Source of the DNA: Haemaphysalis longicornis
Lineage: Eukaryota; Arthropoda; Arachnida; Ixodida; Ixodidae
Assembly (NCBI GenBank): GCA_013339765.2
Contig: CM023457.1
Span: forward strand, 73,148,717 to 73,212,716
DNA length: 64,000 nucleotides
Direction of reading: 5' to 3'
Below, piece by piece: positions 1-9,663 of the stretch. The notes beneath the pieces were generated by a model that worked only from the letters and a program-made list of their open reading frames with translations, had not been told where the DNA came from and did no database searches. The position numbers and the translations under genes were made by a program. Position 1 is the stretch's first letter. Every line of letters starts with the position of its first letter.

Positions 1-339
1 CGGTGATCCGTGTTGCTGTAGCGTAAGATTCCTTGCATGAGCTCCGCAGTGAAGGCCGTTCCACGGTCCGTGATTAGGACTTCAGGGGCCCCACGTCTCA
101 GCACAACTTGGTTTATGAAAAACTTTGCGACTTCCCGTGCAGTCCCCCTAGGAAGAGCGGCGGTCTCTGCGTAGCGCGTCATGTAGTCTGTTGCTACGAC
201 AATCCACTTGTTCTTGGATCGTGACGAAGGGAACGGGCCCAGAATGTACATCCCAATCTGTTGGAAGGGCCACGATGGGACGGCGATCGGCTGCAAAAGT
301 CCGGCGGGTCTCGTCGGTGGCGTTTTTCGTCTCTGGCAG
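1..339 (-). pseudogene. Gypsy 1 integrase catalytic core, first part (continues off-window)
   Basis: Translation of the minus strand gives an open integrase core (rve-type) without internal stops up to the edge. The first catalytic Asp lies in a VVATDYMTRYAE context (about 160-195) and the second in LITDRGTAF (about 65-85). The catalytic Glu would lie beyond the left edge. A homologous stretch is found on the plus strand at 29040-29620 in gypsy 2. The reading frame is cut at 339 by LINE A and resumes at 11279, where the zinc-binding N-terminal domain lies. The last 12 bases (328-339, cgtctctggcag) are the LINE A target-site duplication, repeated at 11267-11278. Confidence 0.85.
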
Positions 340-500
340 ATGATGATGGTTGGGTTTTTTTGGCGCAAGCCCAGCTGGGGCAAAGAGCGCCAAACAAAAT
401 TATACAACAGAAAACAGTGGCTACTAAAATGAGTAAGCCAGAATAACAGAAAAATCAAATAAAACCAATGGAGATGGCTGGTGTATAGGGCCAGTGTTGA
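340..500 (-). promoter_or_regulatory. LINE A 3' UTR with terminal stem-loop and ATC tail
   Basis: Downstream of the ORF2 stop at 501 the minus strand runs to a stem-loop at 360-397. Its outer arms ttggcgc and gcgccaa flank a GCCC...GGGC inner stem. A short ATC tail (340-349) follows. The same stem-loop and tail end LINEs B, C and G and the micro-insertion, so it is probably the RNA element recognised by the reverse transcriptase. That role is inference. Confidence 0.7.
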
Positions 501-1945
501 TTACGCATGATAGGATATGAGATTTAAAAAGTTAACATCAGACAAATATTTAAAAACGCGTTGCACAGAGACGATGGCATTGTCACCCAAAAACAAGGAA
601 GGGTGTAGCGGAATGTGTTGTCTGTATAGTTCCTTGAAGTGTCTGTGTCTTGTTGTGTCGAGTGCCTTGCATGTAACTAAGATGTGGACAACGGATAGGC
701 CCTCCCCACACCTGCTACACATGGGTCTTGGAGAGCCAGTGAGCAGGTGTGAGTGTGTTACATGTGTATGGCCTTTCCGCAACTAGCTAAGGTAACTTCA
801 ATGTGTCTGTTGTTGTGAGTCAGTAGTGGTATGCTCCCAGTGTGGTTTTATTACGTGTAAACTTGTTATCTGTCTGTTCACTCCAGTGGGTTTTCACATC
901 CGTTGCGAAGTTGGTGTCTAATTGGTGGCTTCATGTCTGTGTACGGCACTGTTGCTATGTCCACTGTATTCAAGAGTGTACCACAGTGGCCATTTGATCT
1001 GCGGTTTCATTCCCGGCTATTCCACAGTGGCCGGGAACCCAACATGTTGTTATTCCAAGACGTGAGGCGTATGCCGACATAAGGGATTTAAAAACAAGAT
1101 TGATTAAATAATTTTTCAGCGTTTTCTTGACAAAGGGGCACGTACAACACTAAGAGAATGATGATGATAGTTGGGTTTTATTGGCGCAAGGCCGACTATG
1201 GGCAAAGAACAACACTAAGAGAATCTGTAAACACTATGGTCTTTGAAATTTGCTGTTGAACGATGTGATGTAAAACAAGTAAAATGTCATGTACTTCAGC
1301 CGTAAAAATGCTGTTGTGGGAGTTCATTCTTTTACACACGTTGAGGTTCAGCCCATGCGCAGCACAAGACACAGCCGTAGCTGTCTTTGATGCGTCGCAG
1401 TAATACTCTGCGCATTGATACTTCTCCTTCAGGAAGAGGAAATGCTGAATAATGGCTACCCTCTGTGCCCTGTTTTTGTCAAAATGCATAAAAAAAAAGC
1501 CACAACAAACTGCCCGGAGTTGCCACGGCGCAATAAAATCAGTAATGGGTGTGTTGTGGATGTGCGAAAATGACACAGCCAGCTCAGAAGCTTCTGCTCT
1601 CACTCTGAGATGGAACGGCATGGAAATAGATGGACGATTTGCAAAGAGCTGCTCTGATGATGCATCATGAATGGTTGAATTAAATAGATGATTTGTCATA
1701 GACATGATTTTAGAGGCATACAACAAGTTAGTGTATGTCCTCTGGTAATACAGGGACCATTTGTGACACTCTGCATAGAGGCTTCCAACGGGGCTAGTGC
1801 GAAAGGCGCCACAGGCATGACGAAGCCCCAAATGAAGCACCGGGTCAAGCATTTTTAGCTGCATCTTCGTCGCGCACCCGTAAACAACACTGCCATATTC
1901 CAAGCGTGATCCTACCACTTCGGCCCAGCCAGCAAGTTTGTTCAC
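501..1945 (-). pseudogene. LINE A ORF2, RT C-terminus, RNase H and zinc knuckle (broken)
   Basis: Two minus-strand open segments cover the end of ORF2. Segment 1225-1945 holds the post-RT linker and the start of RNase H: a YCDASKTAT motif with the first catalytic Asp (near 1400), TAEVHDI with the Glu (near 1290) and FTDSLSVV with the next Asp (near 1230). Segment 501-782 holds the C-terminal CX2CX8HX4C knuckle (CSRCGEGLSVVHILVTC) and the family C-terminus LISYHA. Between them (783-1143) the protein is recognisable but out of frame, with the conserved WVPGH region degraded. The 49-bp LINE fragment at 1160-1208 further interrupts RNase H. In life this part would degrade the RNA strand of the RNA-DNA hybrid during retrotransposition. 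Confidence 0.85.
1160..1208 (-). mobile_element. Micro-LINE: 49-bp 5'-truncated insertion of the same LINE family
   Basis: These 49 bases match only the extreme 3' end of the LINE family (stem-loop part, cgcc-aataaaaccc region, ATC repeats). They are flanked by an exact 16-bp direct repeat, acaacactaagagaat, at 1144-1159 and 1209-1224. Removing one repeat copy and the insert restores continuity with the RNase H coding sequence of sister copies such as LINE G near 61310. It is therefore an independent target-primed insertion that stopped almost at once. Confidence 0.92.
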
Positions 1946-1999
1946 CCCAAGCTGGACTTGGCGTTGACAAATTGAGAAGTTCCATGACCTAAAAGATAT

Positions 2000-2790
2000 T
2001 TGGACGTCATTCTACATATACACAACAGGAAATGGTTGGTGGCAATGCCTTCCGGAGCGAGTTCATCTTAACAATCAATAGTGTGCAGCTCAGGACACCG
2101 CCTTGAGGAACGCCATTTTCCTGCACATATACATTGGAAAGTGCACTGCCAACCCTCACTCGAGAGGTCCTTTCCGACATGTAGCTACCGAGGGGTTTCA
2201 GCATGTTGCCGGAGACACCAAACGACTTGAGGTCACTCAAGATGCCATACCGCCAGACAGTGTCACAGGCCTTTTCCATATCAAAGAAGACTGTTATGCA
2301 AAACTGATTATGAATAAAGGCATCTTTTACATACGATTCCAACGCAACCAGTTATCGTTGGTGGATCTCCCTGCCCTGAAGCCAGCCTGGCCGCTGTCGA
2401 GAAGACCATTGTACTCTAAGAAGTACAGGAGTCTCCTATTGATCAGCTTCTCGAACAGCTTACATAGGCAGCTTGTGAGGGTGATGGGACGATAACTTGC
2501 GGGAGAGGAAGGGTCCTTCCCCTCTTTCAGAAAGGCCACTACGATGGCCTCCCTACATGACCCTGGGAGGTGCCCCGAAAGAAATATTTTGTTGTAGAGG
2601 TGAAGGAGGGTTTCAAGTTTGTCTGTGTGCAAGTCTTGAATCATACTGTATGTAATGTTGTCTGCGCCTGGAGCTGAAGGTTTACAAATACTAAGTGCGA
2701 TCTTCAGCTCATGCAGTGAGAAGGGGGTGTTATAAGATGAGGTCGACTTATTACTGTCTCGCAAGGACTTCTTCACACAGGAACTTCTGT
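2000..2790 (-). pseudogene. LINE A ORF2 reverse transcriptase domain (broken)
   Basis: Two overlapping open segments (2327-2776 and 2007-2342) encode the non-LTR RT core. Motifs seen are KEGKDPSSPASYRPITLTS, the GFRAGRSTND region, FFDMEKACDT (first catalytic Asp) and NGVPQGGVLS. A frameshift near 2335-2345 separates them. The catalytic YVDD box is destroyed: the minus strand at about 2003-2020 reads YVE then stop, because one base is gained compared with LINEs B, C and G. The start of the downstream linker up to 1945 is in another frame. The copy could not make active RT. Confidence 0.87.
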
Positions 2791-2809
2791 GTTTTATGAA
2801 AGTGTTGCT

Positions 2810-4007
2810 TTAGTGCGCTGAACTGGACACATGTTGGAAGTGTTGTGCGAGTGTGTTAGCCTGGTCTTCCAGTGTGTCCCCTGTTGTACTAACCAGGGGC
2901 AGCCTGTGTGCCTGTTGTCCTTTTAGTTTACGTATTCGTGTCCATACATTTCGCGTGTCAGTGTATGAGTTGATGGAAGTGAGGAAGGTGCGCCAACTCT
3001 CCCTTTTCGCCTGACGACGCACTCGCTTCCCAAACGCCTGTGCCCGTTTAAAAGAAATGATGTTATCTGACGTGGGGTACCGGCGAAGGGCACCCCACGC
3101 CTTGTTCTGGGCCTCTCGCGCCAGCTTACAGTCCTCATTCCACCACGGCCTCCTTTGGTTGCGCGGAGCGCTGGAGGCATGGGGAATGGACTTTTCGGCA
3201 GCGTCGAGGATGTGCGCCGTGATGAGTTGGGATGCTTCCCCCACGTGCAGGTGTTGTATGGTTGTGTGGTGTAGTTTAGATGTTTCTGTGAATATACTCC
3301 AGTTTGCTTTTCATTCTTTAAACCTGTTATGCGAAGATGGACTGCATGGGCCTTTACCGATATATGTTAGGGAAGTGCGGAAGTGGTCACTACCATATGG
3401 GTCAGTGCCCACGCCCCAATGGAAAGAGAATTGCAGAACCAATAGTCAAGTCGAGATGTGCGTATGTATTATGCACTAAGTTATGGTATGTAGGCTGCTT
3501 TTTGTTGAAAAGGCATGCTCCTGAAGATGTAAGAAATTTCTGTATTAGGCGACCTCGGGCATCCGTTCTAGAGGAGCCCCAAAGAGAGTTGTGTGCATTA
3601 GGGTCGCCTGTTAGGATGTACGGTTCGGGAAGCTGGTCGACCAGTGCCTCGAAGTCAGAGCTCGAAAGTGCATAATCAGGACGAATGTAAATGGAGCATA
3701 CCGTTATCAACCTATTAAAAATTATTGTGCGTATTGCTACAGCCTCAAGGACGGTGTTGAGAGCGATAGGGTGGCATGCTAGGGATATCCGGGCTATTAT
3801 GGCTACACTGCCCTAAGAGTGTGTGCAGCCAACCCTATCCTTTCTGAATACCATGTACCTATTTAAGAAATTTGTATGATTGGGATTCAAATGCGTCTCC
3901 TGAAGACTCATCACACTTGGCTGGTTCGAATGCAATATCTCATGAACATCATCAAGATTTTTAATGAGGCCTTTACAGTTCCATTGAGTAATATTTTCTC
4001 TTCCCAT
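2810..4007 (-). pseudogene. LINE A ORF2 N-terminus: EEP (APE-like) endonuclease and linker (broken)
   Basis: The start MGRENITQWNCKGL at 4007 matches the ORF2 starts of LINEs B and C. EEP motifs are spread over several frames: SLQETHL (catalytic Glu, 3813-4007 segment), LTGDPNAHNSLWGSS (3402-3710 segment; the usual DLNAH is DPNAH here), and the NQRRPWWNEDCKLAREAQNKAWG linker (2810-3244). At least two frameshifts and a stop lie between them. The family enzyme nicks target DNA to prime reverse transcription. LINE B is inserted 48 bp upstream of this start, in the ORF1-ORF2 spacer. Confidence 0.87.
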
Positions 4008-4055
4008 TATGGAGATTTACAAGCTACTGAAATCTGTGTGTATGTGTCTTCATGT

Positions 4056-4323
4056 CCCCGCACGGGGCACCTTGAGTATTCATGGTGACGGTGTTGGCGA
4101 AACCGCGGACCCCGAGCCCCCAACATAAACTGTAACCTACCGTGGTGATGTGTTTAAAGGTGAAGGGTAGAAGCCTCAAACGGTGGCCGTCGGAGCCCAG
4201 GTCAAGCTCCGGCGGATGGGCTCCCTGTCTGTCTACCAGGCAGGGAGCTCCGGGACCTCTCAGGCTATCAGGGTAAGGTTTGAGAAGAAAGTACCCCCGT
4301 CCCCTGCTTCTATTACATGCCAT
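4056..4323 (+). promoter_or_regulatory. LINE B 5' UTR with conserved hairpin
   Basis: The 5' end starts with the palindrome ccccgcacgggg. At about 4220-4250 a strong hairpin forms from gctccctgtctg and caggcagggagc with a five-base loop. All four 5' ends of this family in the window (B, C, A, F) keep this hairpin. Non-LTR elements normally carry an internal promoter in this region, so the UTR probably directs transcription, but no specific promoter element can be proved here. The ORF1 ATG follows at 4324. Confidence 0.6.
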
Positions 4324-5701
4324 ATGGTAAATCGTAAAACCCCCACCAAACATGATCGGCCCCTGAAAAGGGGCCGCACCGAAGGTTCATTTCCGCCACT
4401 CCCAACCCTCAGTCTTCCAAAGCCCGATAACTACCCCCGTTTTTTGGTGTTGGAATCCAGTGACCAAGAAAAGCCTCTTGCATCACAGTCCGTGTTCCTA
4501 ATATCGAAATTTCTGGAGGGCATCATTGGTGACAAATATAAGGCCAAAAAACAAAGAACTGGAGAAATCCTGGTTGAAGTACACAACCAACAGCATGCAA
4601 AGATCCTCCTTGAACAAACTCGCATAGCCAATCTTGAAATCAGGGTGACACCCCACCGGAGCCTGAACAGTACTCAAGGTGTCATCTCCGAAGTAGACCT
4701 GATGAATGAGACAGATGCTGACCTGCTGGAGGGCCTGAGAAATCAGGGCGTGACAGCTGTGAGGCGCATAACTATGAGGAGGGATGACAAAGTAGTTTCG
4801 ACCAAGCACATTATCCTTACTTTTGACAGGTCCACACTCCCGGAGTACGTCAATGCAGGTTTTGTACATTGTAATGTCAGGCCCTACATTCCAAACCCGC
4901 GCCGCTGCTTTAAGTGCCAGCGGTTCGGGCACGGAACCAACTCCTGCCGTGGTCGTCTGACCTGCGCAAAATGCGCTCAGCATGATCATCCATCCGATAA
5001 TTGTCCATCGTCAACACTCACCTGCGCCAACTGCCAGGGACCCCATGCCGCCTACTCTCGAACGTGCGAGAAGTTTAAGCAGGAGAAGGCGATTATTAAT
5101 GTGAAGGTAACTGAGAACATCACCTTCCCAGAGGCGCGAAAGAGGTTCGCCTCTTTCCCTCTGGGCAGGTACGCCGACGCAGCTCGCCGGGGGGCGGAGC
5201 GGCGTCTGGTTTCGGCGGGGACCCAGTACCGCGAGTCGGACTTGGTCCCGCCCCCGCCCCCCCCCTGGGTTGCCTCTGGCGGCCCAACCCGCCACCGCAC
5301 CGCCTGCTAAGTCAGCAGCGGCTGTGGTGGCATCCACGTCCGTTGGGGATGCTGCTGCACCCTCTGTTTCCTCCTCTCCACCGGCCCGAAGCACATGCGA
5401 GGGCCCGGAGGAGATGGAGCTGGAGGAAACCGCAGCAGTTCCCACCTCCGCCGCACCGCCTGTGCCACCCGGGACGCTCCTGACGCCCTCGGCGGTCGCG
5501 GCCAAAACGAAGGGCACCGCAAAGGGTGCCAGGTCCGGGGGGTCCGGTACGCCGGGTACCCCTTCCAAATCAGATGATGACTTGGATATGGGACCCTTCC
5601 TGTCTGCTTCGCAGCGGAAGGAACGGCTTCATCCATCTAAACCTCCAGAGGAGGTAAAGAAACCCCGTCCAAGAGTCCAAGCCCCGAAAGACCCTACATA
5701 A
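4324..5701 (+). pseudogene. LINE B ORF1, gag-like nucleic-acid-binding protein with three CCHC knuckles
   Basis: The start ATG at 4324 is chosen because LINE C (14890) and LINE A (10995) have ATGs at the same place; open sequence upstream lies in the UTR. The N-terminal half has PHRSLNSTQGVIS and TKHIILTFDRS, conserved in all copies. Three zinc knuckles follow near residues 195-255: CFKCQRFGHGTNSC, CAKCAQHDHPSDNC and CANCQGPHAAYSRTC. The C-terminal tail is rich in Pro, Ala and Ser and ends PRPRVQAPKDPT. The first frame stops at 5310; the tail (5270-5701) is in the +1 frame, the change falling in a C-rich tract with a run of nine C at 5257-5265. ORF1 proteins bind the element RNA as an RNP. 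Confidence 0.9.
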
Positions 5702-5734
5702 ATAGTCACACTCCAGTAGCTCTAATACATAATA

Positions 5735-6958
5735 ATGGGAAGAGAAAATATCGTTCAATGGAACTGCAGAGGCCTTCTAAATAATCTTGACGACGTCTAT
5801 GAGATTCTGCATGCTAATCAGCCAAGTGTAATGTGTGTTCAGGAAACACACCTGAATTCCAAGAACACAAATTTTTTGAATAGTTACCTGGTATACAGAA
5901 AGGACAGGGTTGGCTGCACACACTCTTCTGGCGGTGTGGCCATAATCGCCCGCAAATCCTTAGCATGCCACCCTGTCACCTTGAACACTATCCTGGAGGC
6001 TGTGGCAATTCGAACGATAATATTTAATAGGTTGATAACGGTATGCTCCATATACATTCCTCCTGATGTTTCACTTTTAAGCTCTGACTTCGAGGCGCTG
6101 GTTGACCAGCTGCCCGAACCATACATCCTGACAGGCGACCTTAATGCTCACAACACTCTTTGGGGCTCTTCTCGCACGGATGCCCGAGGTCGCCTGATAG
6201 AGAAATTCCTTACATCTTCAGGAGCATGCCTTTTCAACAGTAAACAGCCTACATACCATAACATAGGACACAACACATACTCATGTCTTGACTTGGCGAT
6301 TGGCTCCGCAGTTCTCTTTCCTCTTCTCGAGTGGGGTGTGGGAACTGACCCATATGGCAGTGACCACTTCCCCACCTCACTTACATATATAGGTAAAGGC
6401 CCAAGCAGTTCATCTTCCCATAATAGGTTCAATGAAGCACGAGCTAACTGGAATACATTTACAGAGACATCCAAACTACACCACACATCCATAGGACACC
6501 TACACGTTGAAGAAGCTACCCAACTCCTCACGGCGCACATCCTCGACGCCGCCGAAAAGTCCATTCCCCACGTCTCTGGTGCCCCGCGCAACCAGCGGAG
6601 GCCGTGGTGGAATGAGGACTGTAGGCGGGCGCGAGAGGCCCAGAACAAGGCGTGGGGTATCCTTCGTCGGTACCCCACGTCGGGAAACCTCCTCTTGTTC
6701 AAACGGGCCAAGGCATTAGGAAAACGTGTGCGCCGTGAGGCAAAACGAGAGAGTTGGCGTACATTCATAACATCAATAAACTCCTACACAGACACACGGA
6801 AAGTATGGACACGTATACGCAAACTCAAAGGACAACAGACACACAGCCTGCCCCTGGTCAGTACAACAGGGGGCACTCTGGAAGACCAGGCTGACACACT
6901 CGCACAACACTTCCAACACGTGTCCAGTTCAGCACACTACACGAACACTTTCTGAAAC
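5735..6958 (+). pseudogene. LINE B ORF2 part 1: EEP endonuclease and linker
   Basis: The ATG at 5735 follows ORF1 by 33 bases. EEP motifs in order: QWNCRGL (about residues 8-14), VCVQETHL (Glu), LTGDLNAHNTLWGSS (Asp and Asn) and DPYGSDHFPTS (Asp and His), so the catalytic set of an APE-like endonuclease is present. The linker carries NQRRPWWNEDCRRAREAQNKAWG and an RVRREAKRESWR basic stretch. The frame ends at 6955 because one C present in LINE C (cactttcctgaaac) is missing here (cactttctgaaac). RT continues in another frame at once. Confidence 0.92.
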
Positions 6959-8260
6959 ATAAAGCCTCTTGTGAAAAGAAGTCCCTACACGACAACAACA
7001 AATCACAGACTTCGTACAACTCCCTGTTTTCACTACATGAGCTGAGGGCTGCTCTGAGCACGTGTAAACCCTCAGCTCCAGGCCCAGACAACATTACATA
7101 TACAATGATACAGAACTTACACACAGACACTCTTGTAACACTTCTTCACCTTTTCAACAAGATATGGCTTTCGGGGCACATTCCAAAGTCTTGGAGGGAT
7201 GCCATAGTTGTAGCATTCTTGAAAGAAGGGAAGGACCCTTCTTCTCCCGCTAGCTATCGACCCATTGCCCTGACCAGCTGCCTGTGCAAGCTTCTCGAGA
7301 AGATGATAAACCGGAGGCTCGTGTACTTTTTGGAGTATAACGGCCTTCTCGAGAGCTGCCAGGCAGGCTTCAGGGCGGGGCGATCCACGAATGATCAACT
7401 TGTGGCACTAGAGTCGTATATTAAGGATGCCTTCGTGCATAAACAGTTCTGTTTAACTGTGTTTTTCGACCTAGAAAAGGCCTATGACACCGCTTGGCGT
7501 TATGGGATCCTTACTGACCTGAAGTCATTCGGTGTTTCTGGTAATATGTTTAAACCCCTTGCTAGCTATTTGTCGGAGAGAACCTTTCGCGTCAGAGTTG
7601 GTTCTGCACTGTCAAAGGTACACGTGCAAGAAAATGGCGTGCCGCAAGGCGGAGTTCTAAGCTGCACTCTCTTCATAGTAAAAATGAACTCCCTTGGGAA
7701 GGCACTGCCGCCTACAATTTCTTACTCCATGTATGTAGATGACGTGCAGATATCTTTTAAATCATGTAATATGTCCATCTGCGAACGTCAAGTCCAGCTC
7801 GGCGTCAAGAAGCTTGCCGGCTGGGCAGACAAGAATGGTTTTAAAATTAATCCCGGAAAGAGCTCTTGTGTTGTATTCTCCAGGAAGCGTGGGGTCCACC
7901 CGGACCCAGACATCACTCTTGCGAATGTGCCAATTCCTGTGAACAAGGAGCACAAGTTTTTAGGTATTTTATTCGATGAAAAACTTACATTCATTCCTCA
8001 TGTCAAACAGCTCAAATGTAAATGCCTAAAGGCAATGAATATTCTTAAGGTTCTCTCACATCAATCTTATGGGGCCGACAAACAACTCCTGCTGCGCCTG
8101 TACACGGCCTTGGTGGGGTCTCGGCTCGACTACGGCAGTGTCGTGTATGGGTCGGCAACAAAGACCGCACTGAGAATGCTAGACCCAGTGCTGCATCTTG
8201 GCCTTCGCATCTCATGCGGCGCTTTCCGCACTAGCCCTGTCGAAAGCCCTTTATGTCGAG
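6959..8260 (+). pseudogene. LINE B ORF2 part 2: reverse transcriptase
   Basis: One long frame encodes a complete non-LTR RT core. Motifs: LKEGKDPSSPASYRPIALTS, FRAGRSTNDQLVALES, FFDLEKAYDTAWR (catalytic Asp), NGVPQGGVLSCTLF, SMYVDDVQIS (YVDD at about 7730-7745), NPGKSSCVVFSRKRG and HKFLGILFDEKLTF. The thumb region LDYGSVVYGSATKTALRMLDPVLH follows. A one-base gain near 8250 shifts the frame after FRTSPVES. The catalytic residues are intact, so the domain itself is undamaged apart from its flanking frameshifts. Confidence 0.93.
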
Positions 8261-9463
8261 TGCGACAGTGGTGTCTAGGCCATCAGCGGGAGTATGTTGA
8301 CCTGCATATGCATCTAAGATTGTATCCCTTACCAACCATCCTTTTAATCCCATCATGAACAATACATCAAACTTGCAACTCTTTTTAAACAGGCCATCTA
8401 TTTCCTTACCTTTCTCTCTCAGAGTTAGGGAGAGGCTTCTGCACTCACGGTCCCTCTTTCAGACACGCACAAGACACCCATCCATAATTTAATCCCACCA
8501 TGGCATCTACGTCCTATATCATGCGACCTATCATTCACATTAGTAGAAAAAAATAGGGTACCCAGGAATGCAATTCTGCAGCACTTCCTGTTCCTGCAGG
8601 ACAAGTACAGGTGCGCAGAATTCTATAGCGACGCGTCGAAAACTGTTTTACCGTATCTTGTGCAGGCGCACGGACCAAATTTTACCGGTAACTAAAACAA
8701 TGAATTTTCATAGCAGTATTTACACGGCAGAAGCCTATGGCATTTTACTCGTTTCAAAACCACATCCTCGACATAAAATTCCAATGTCCATCATCTACAC
8801 AGATTCTCTAAGCGTTGTACAGGCACTGTCATCCGGAAAGTCATCTAAAAACTATGTCATAAATGCTCTCTTCAAGGTACTAATGTCTGCTTATGCCTCA
8901 AATCTTGAAATAACTATATGCTGGGTACCAGGGCACTGTGGAATCCCTGGCAATGAGGCCGCCGACCAAATGGCTGGTGATGCTGCTCTCATGACTACAG
9001 TGGACGTTACAACAGTACCTTACACCGACCTAAAGACACACATCAGACGACAGCTTCGTAACACCTGGGCAATTACACTGGAGTCAACAAACAGACAACA
9101 AACTACACGTAATAAAACCACTACTGGGACGCTACATAACTGACTCACACAACAGATACACTGAAGTCGCCCTGGCTAGGCTGCGGATAGGCCACACACA
9201 TGTTACGCACTCCCACCTGCTCACTGGAACTTCGGGACCCACGTGTAGCAGGTGTGGAAAGGGCCTATCCGTAGTCCACATACTAATCTCATGCAAGGCA
9301 CTTGACACAACACGACACAAACATTTCCCTGAATTATACAGACGACTACATTCCTTTGCACCCATCATACTTTTTAGCCGACGAACCAATGTTTTCTAGT
9401 CAACGTGTTTTTAAGTTTTTAGCTGAGGTAAACTTTCTGCAGCTCTTGTCATATCACGCGTAA
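8261..9463 (+). pseudogene. LINE B ORF2 part 3: RNase H and C-terminal zinc knuckle
   Basis: The region 8261-8560 is degraded in several frames. RNase H follows with FYSDASKT (Asp, near 8625), TAEAYGILL (Glu, near 8735), YTDSLSVVQAL (Asp, near 8800) and WVPGHCGIPGNEAADQMA (His and Asp, near 8925-8970). Another frameshift near 9060-9130 leads to the segment with RIGHTHVTHSHLLTG and the CSRCGKGLSVVHILISC knuckle (9180-9300). The ORF ends at 9463 after the family C-terminus. RNase H downstream of RT is typical of the I superfamily and absent from Jockey and CR1 elements. Confidence 0.9.
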
Positions 9464-9635
9464 TCACCCTGGCCCTATACACCAGCCATCTCCATTGTCT
9501 TTTGTTTTGCATCACCTTTACTTTTAGTCACATGTTTTAGTATGTACGGTCTCATCATAATTCAGTAACTTCTTCTTTGGCGCTCTTTGCCCATAGTCGG
9601 CCTTGCGCCAATAAAACCCAACTATCATCATCATC
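9464..9635 (+). promoter_or_regulatory. LINE B 3' UTR, terminal stem-loop and ATC repeat tail
   Basis: The UTR ends with a stem-loop at about 9575-9612 (arms ttggcgc and gcgccaa, loop region rich in GCCC and GGCC). Then come aataaaaccca and an ATC tail at 9622-9635. There is no poly(A) tail. The tail merges with the TSD at 9636. Confidence 0.75.
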
Positions 9636-9663
9636 ATGTGTCTTCATGTGTCTTTCGGGGCTC

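Larger units (their letters stand above)
4056..9635 (+). mobile_element. LINE B: full-length non-LTR retrotransposon inserted in LINE A
   Basis: The copy is about 5.58 kb, from the family start ccccgcacgggg at 4056 to the ATC tail ending at 9635. It is flanked by an exact 14-bp TSD, atgtgtcttcatgt, at 4042-4055 and 9636-9649. It sits head-to-head in the ORF1-ORF2 spacer of LINE A, whose ORF1 resumes after 9649. Layout: 5' UTR 4056-4323, ORF1 4324-5701, 33-base spacer, ORF2 5735-9463, 3' UTR 9464-9635. Each ORF carries a few frameshifts but otherwise the copy is well preserved, suggesting a fairly recent insertion. Confidence 0.95.

Noticed and set aside
4183..4323. Upstream extension of LINE B ORF1 from a GTG at 4183
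   Set aside because: The frame is open but lies in the conserved 5' UTR including the hairpin; LINEs A, B and C share an ATG at the downstream position (4324 in B).
5011..5568. Long minus-strand frames opposite LINE B ORF1
   Set aside because: Shadow frames in GC-rich DNA opposite the Pro/Ala-rich tail; no conserved motifs.
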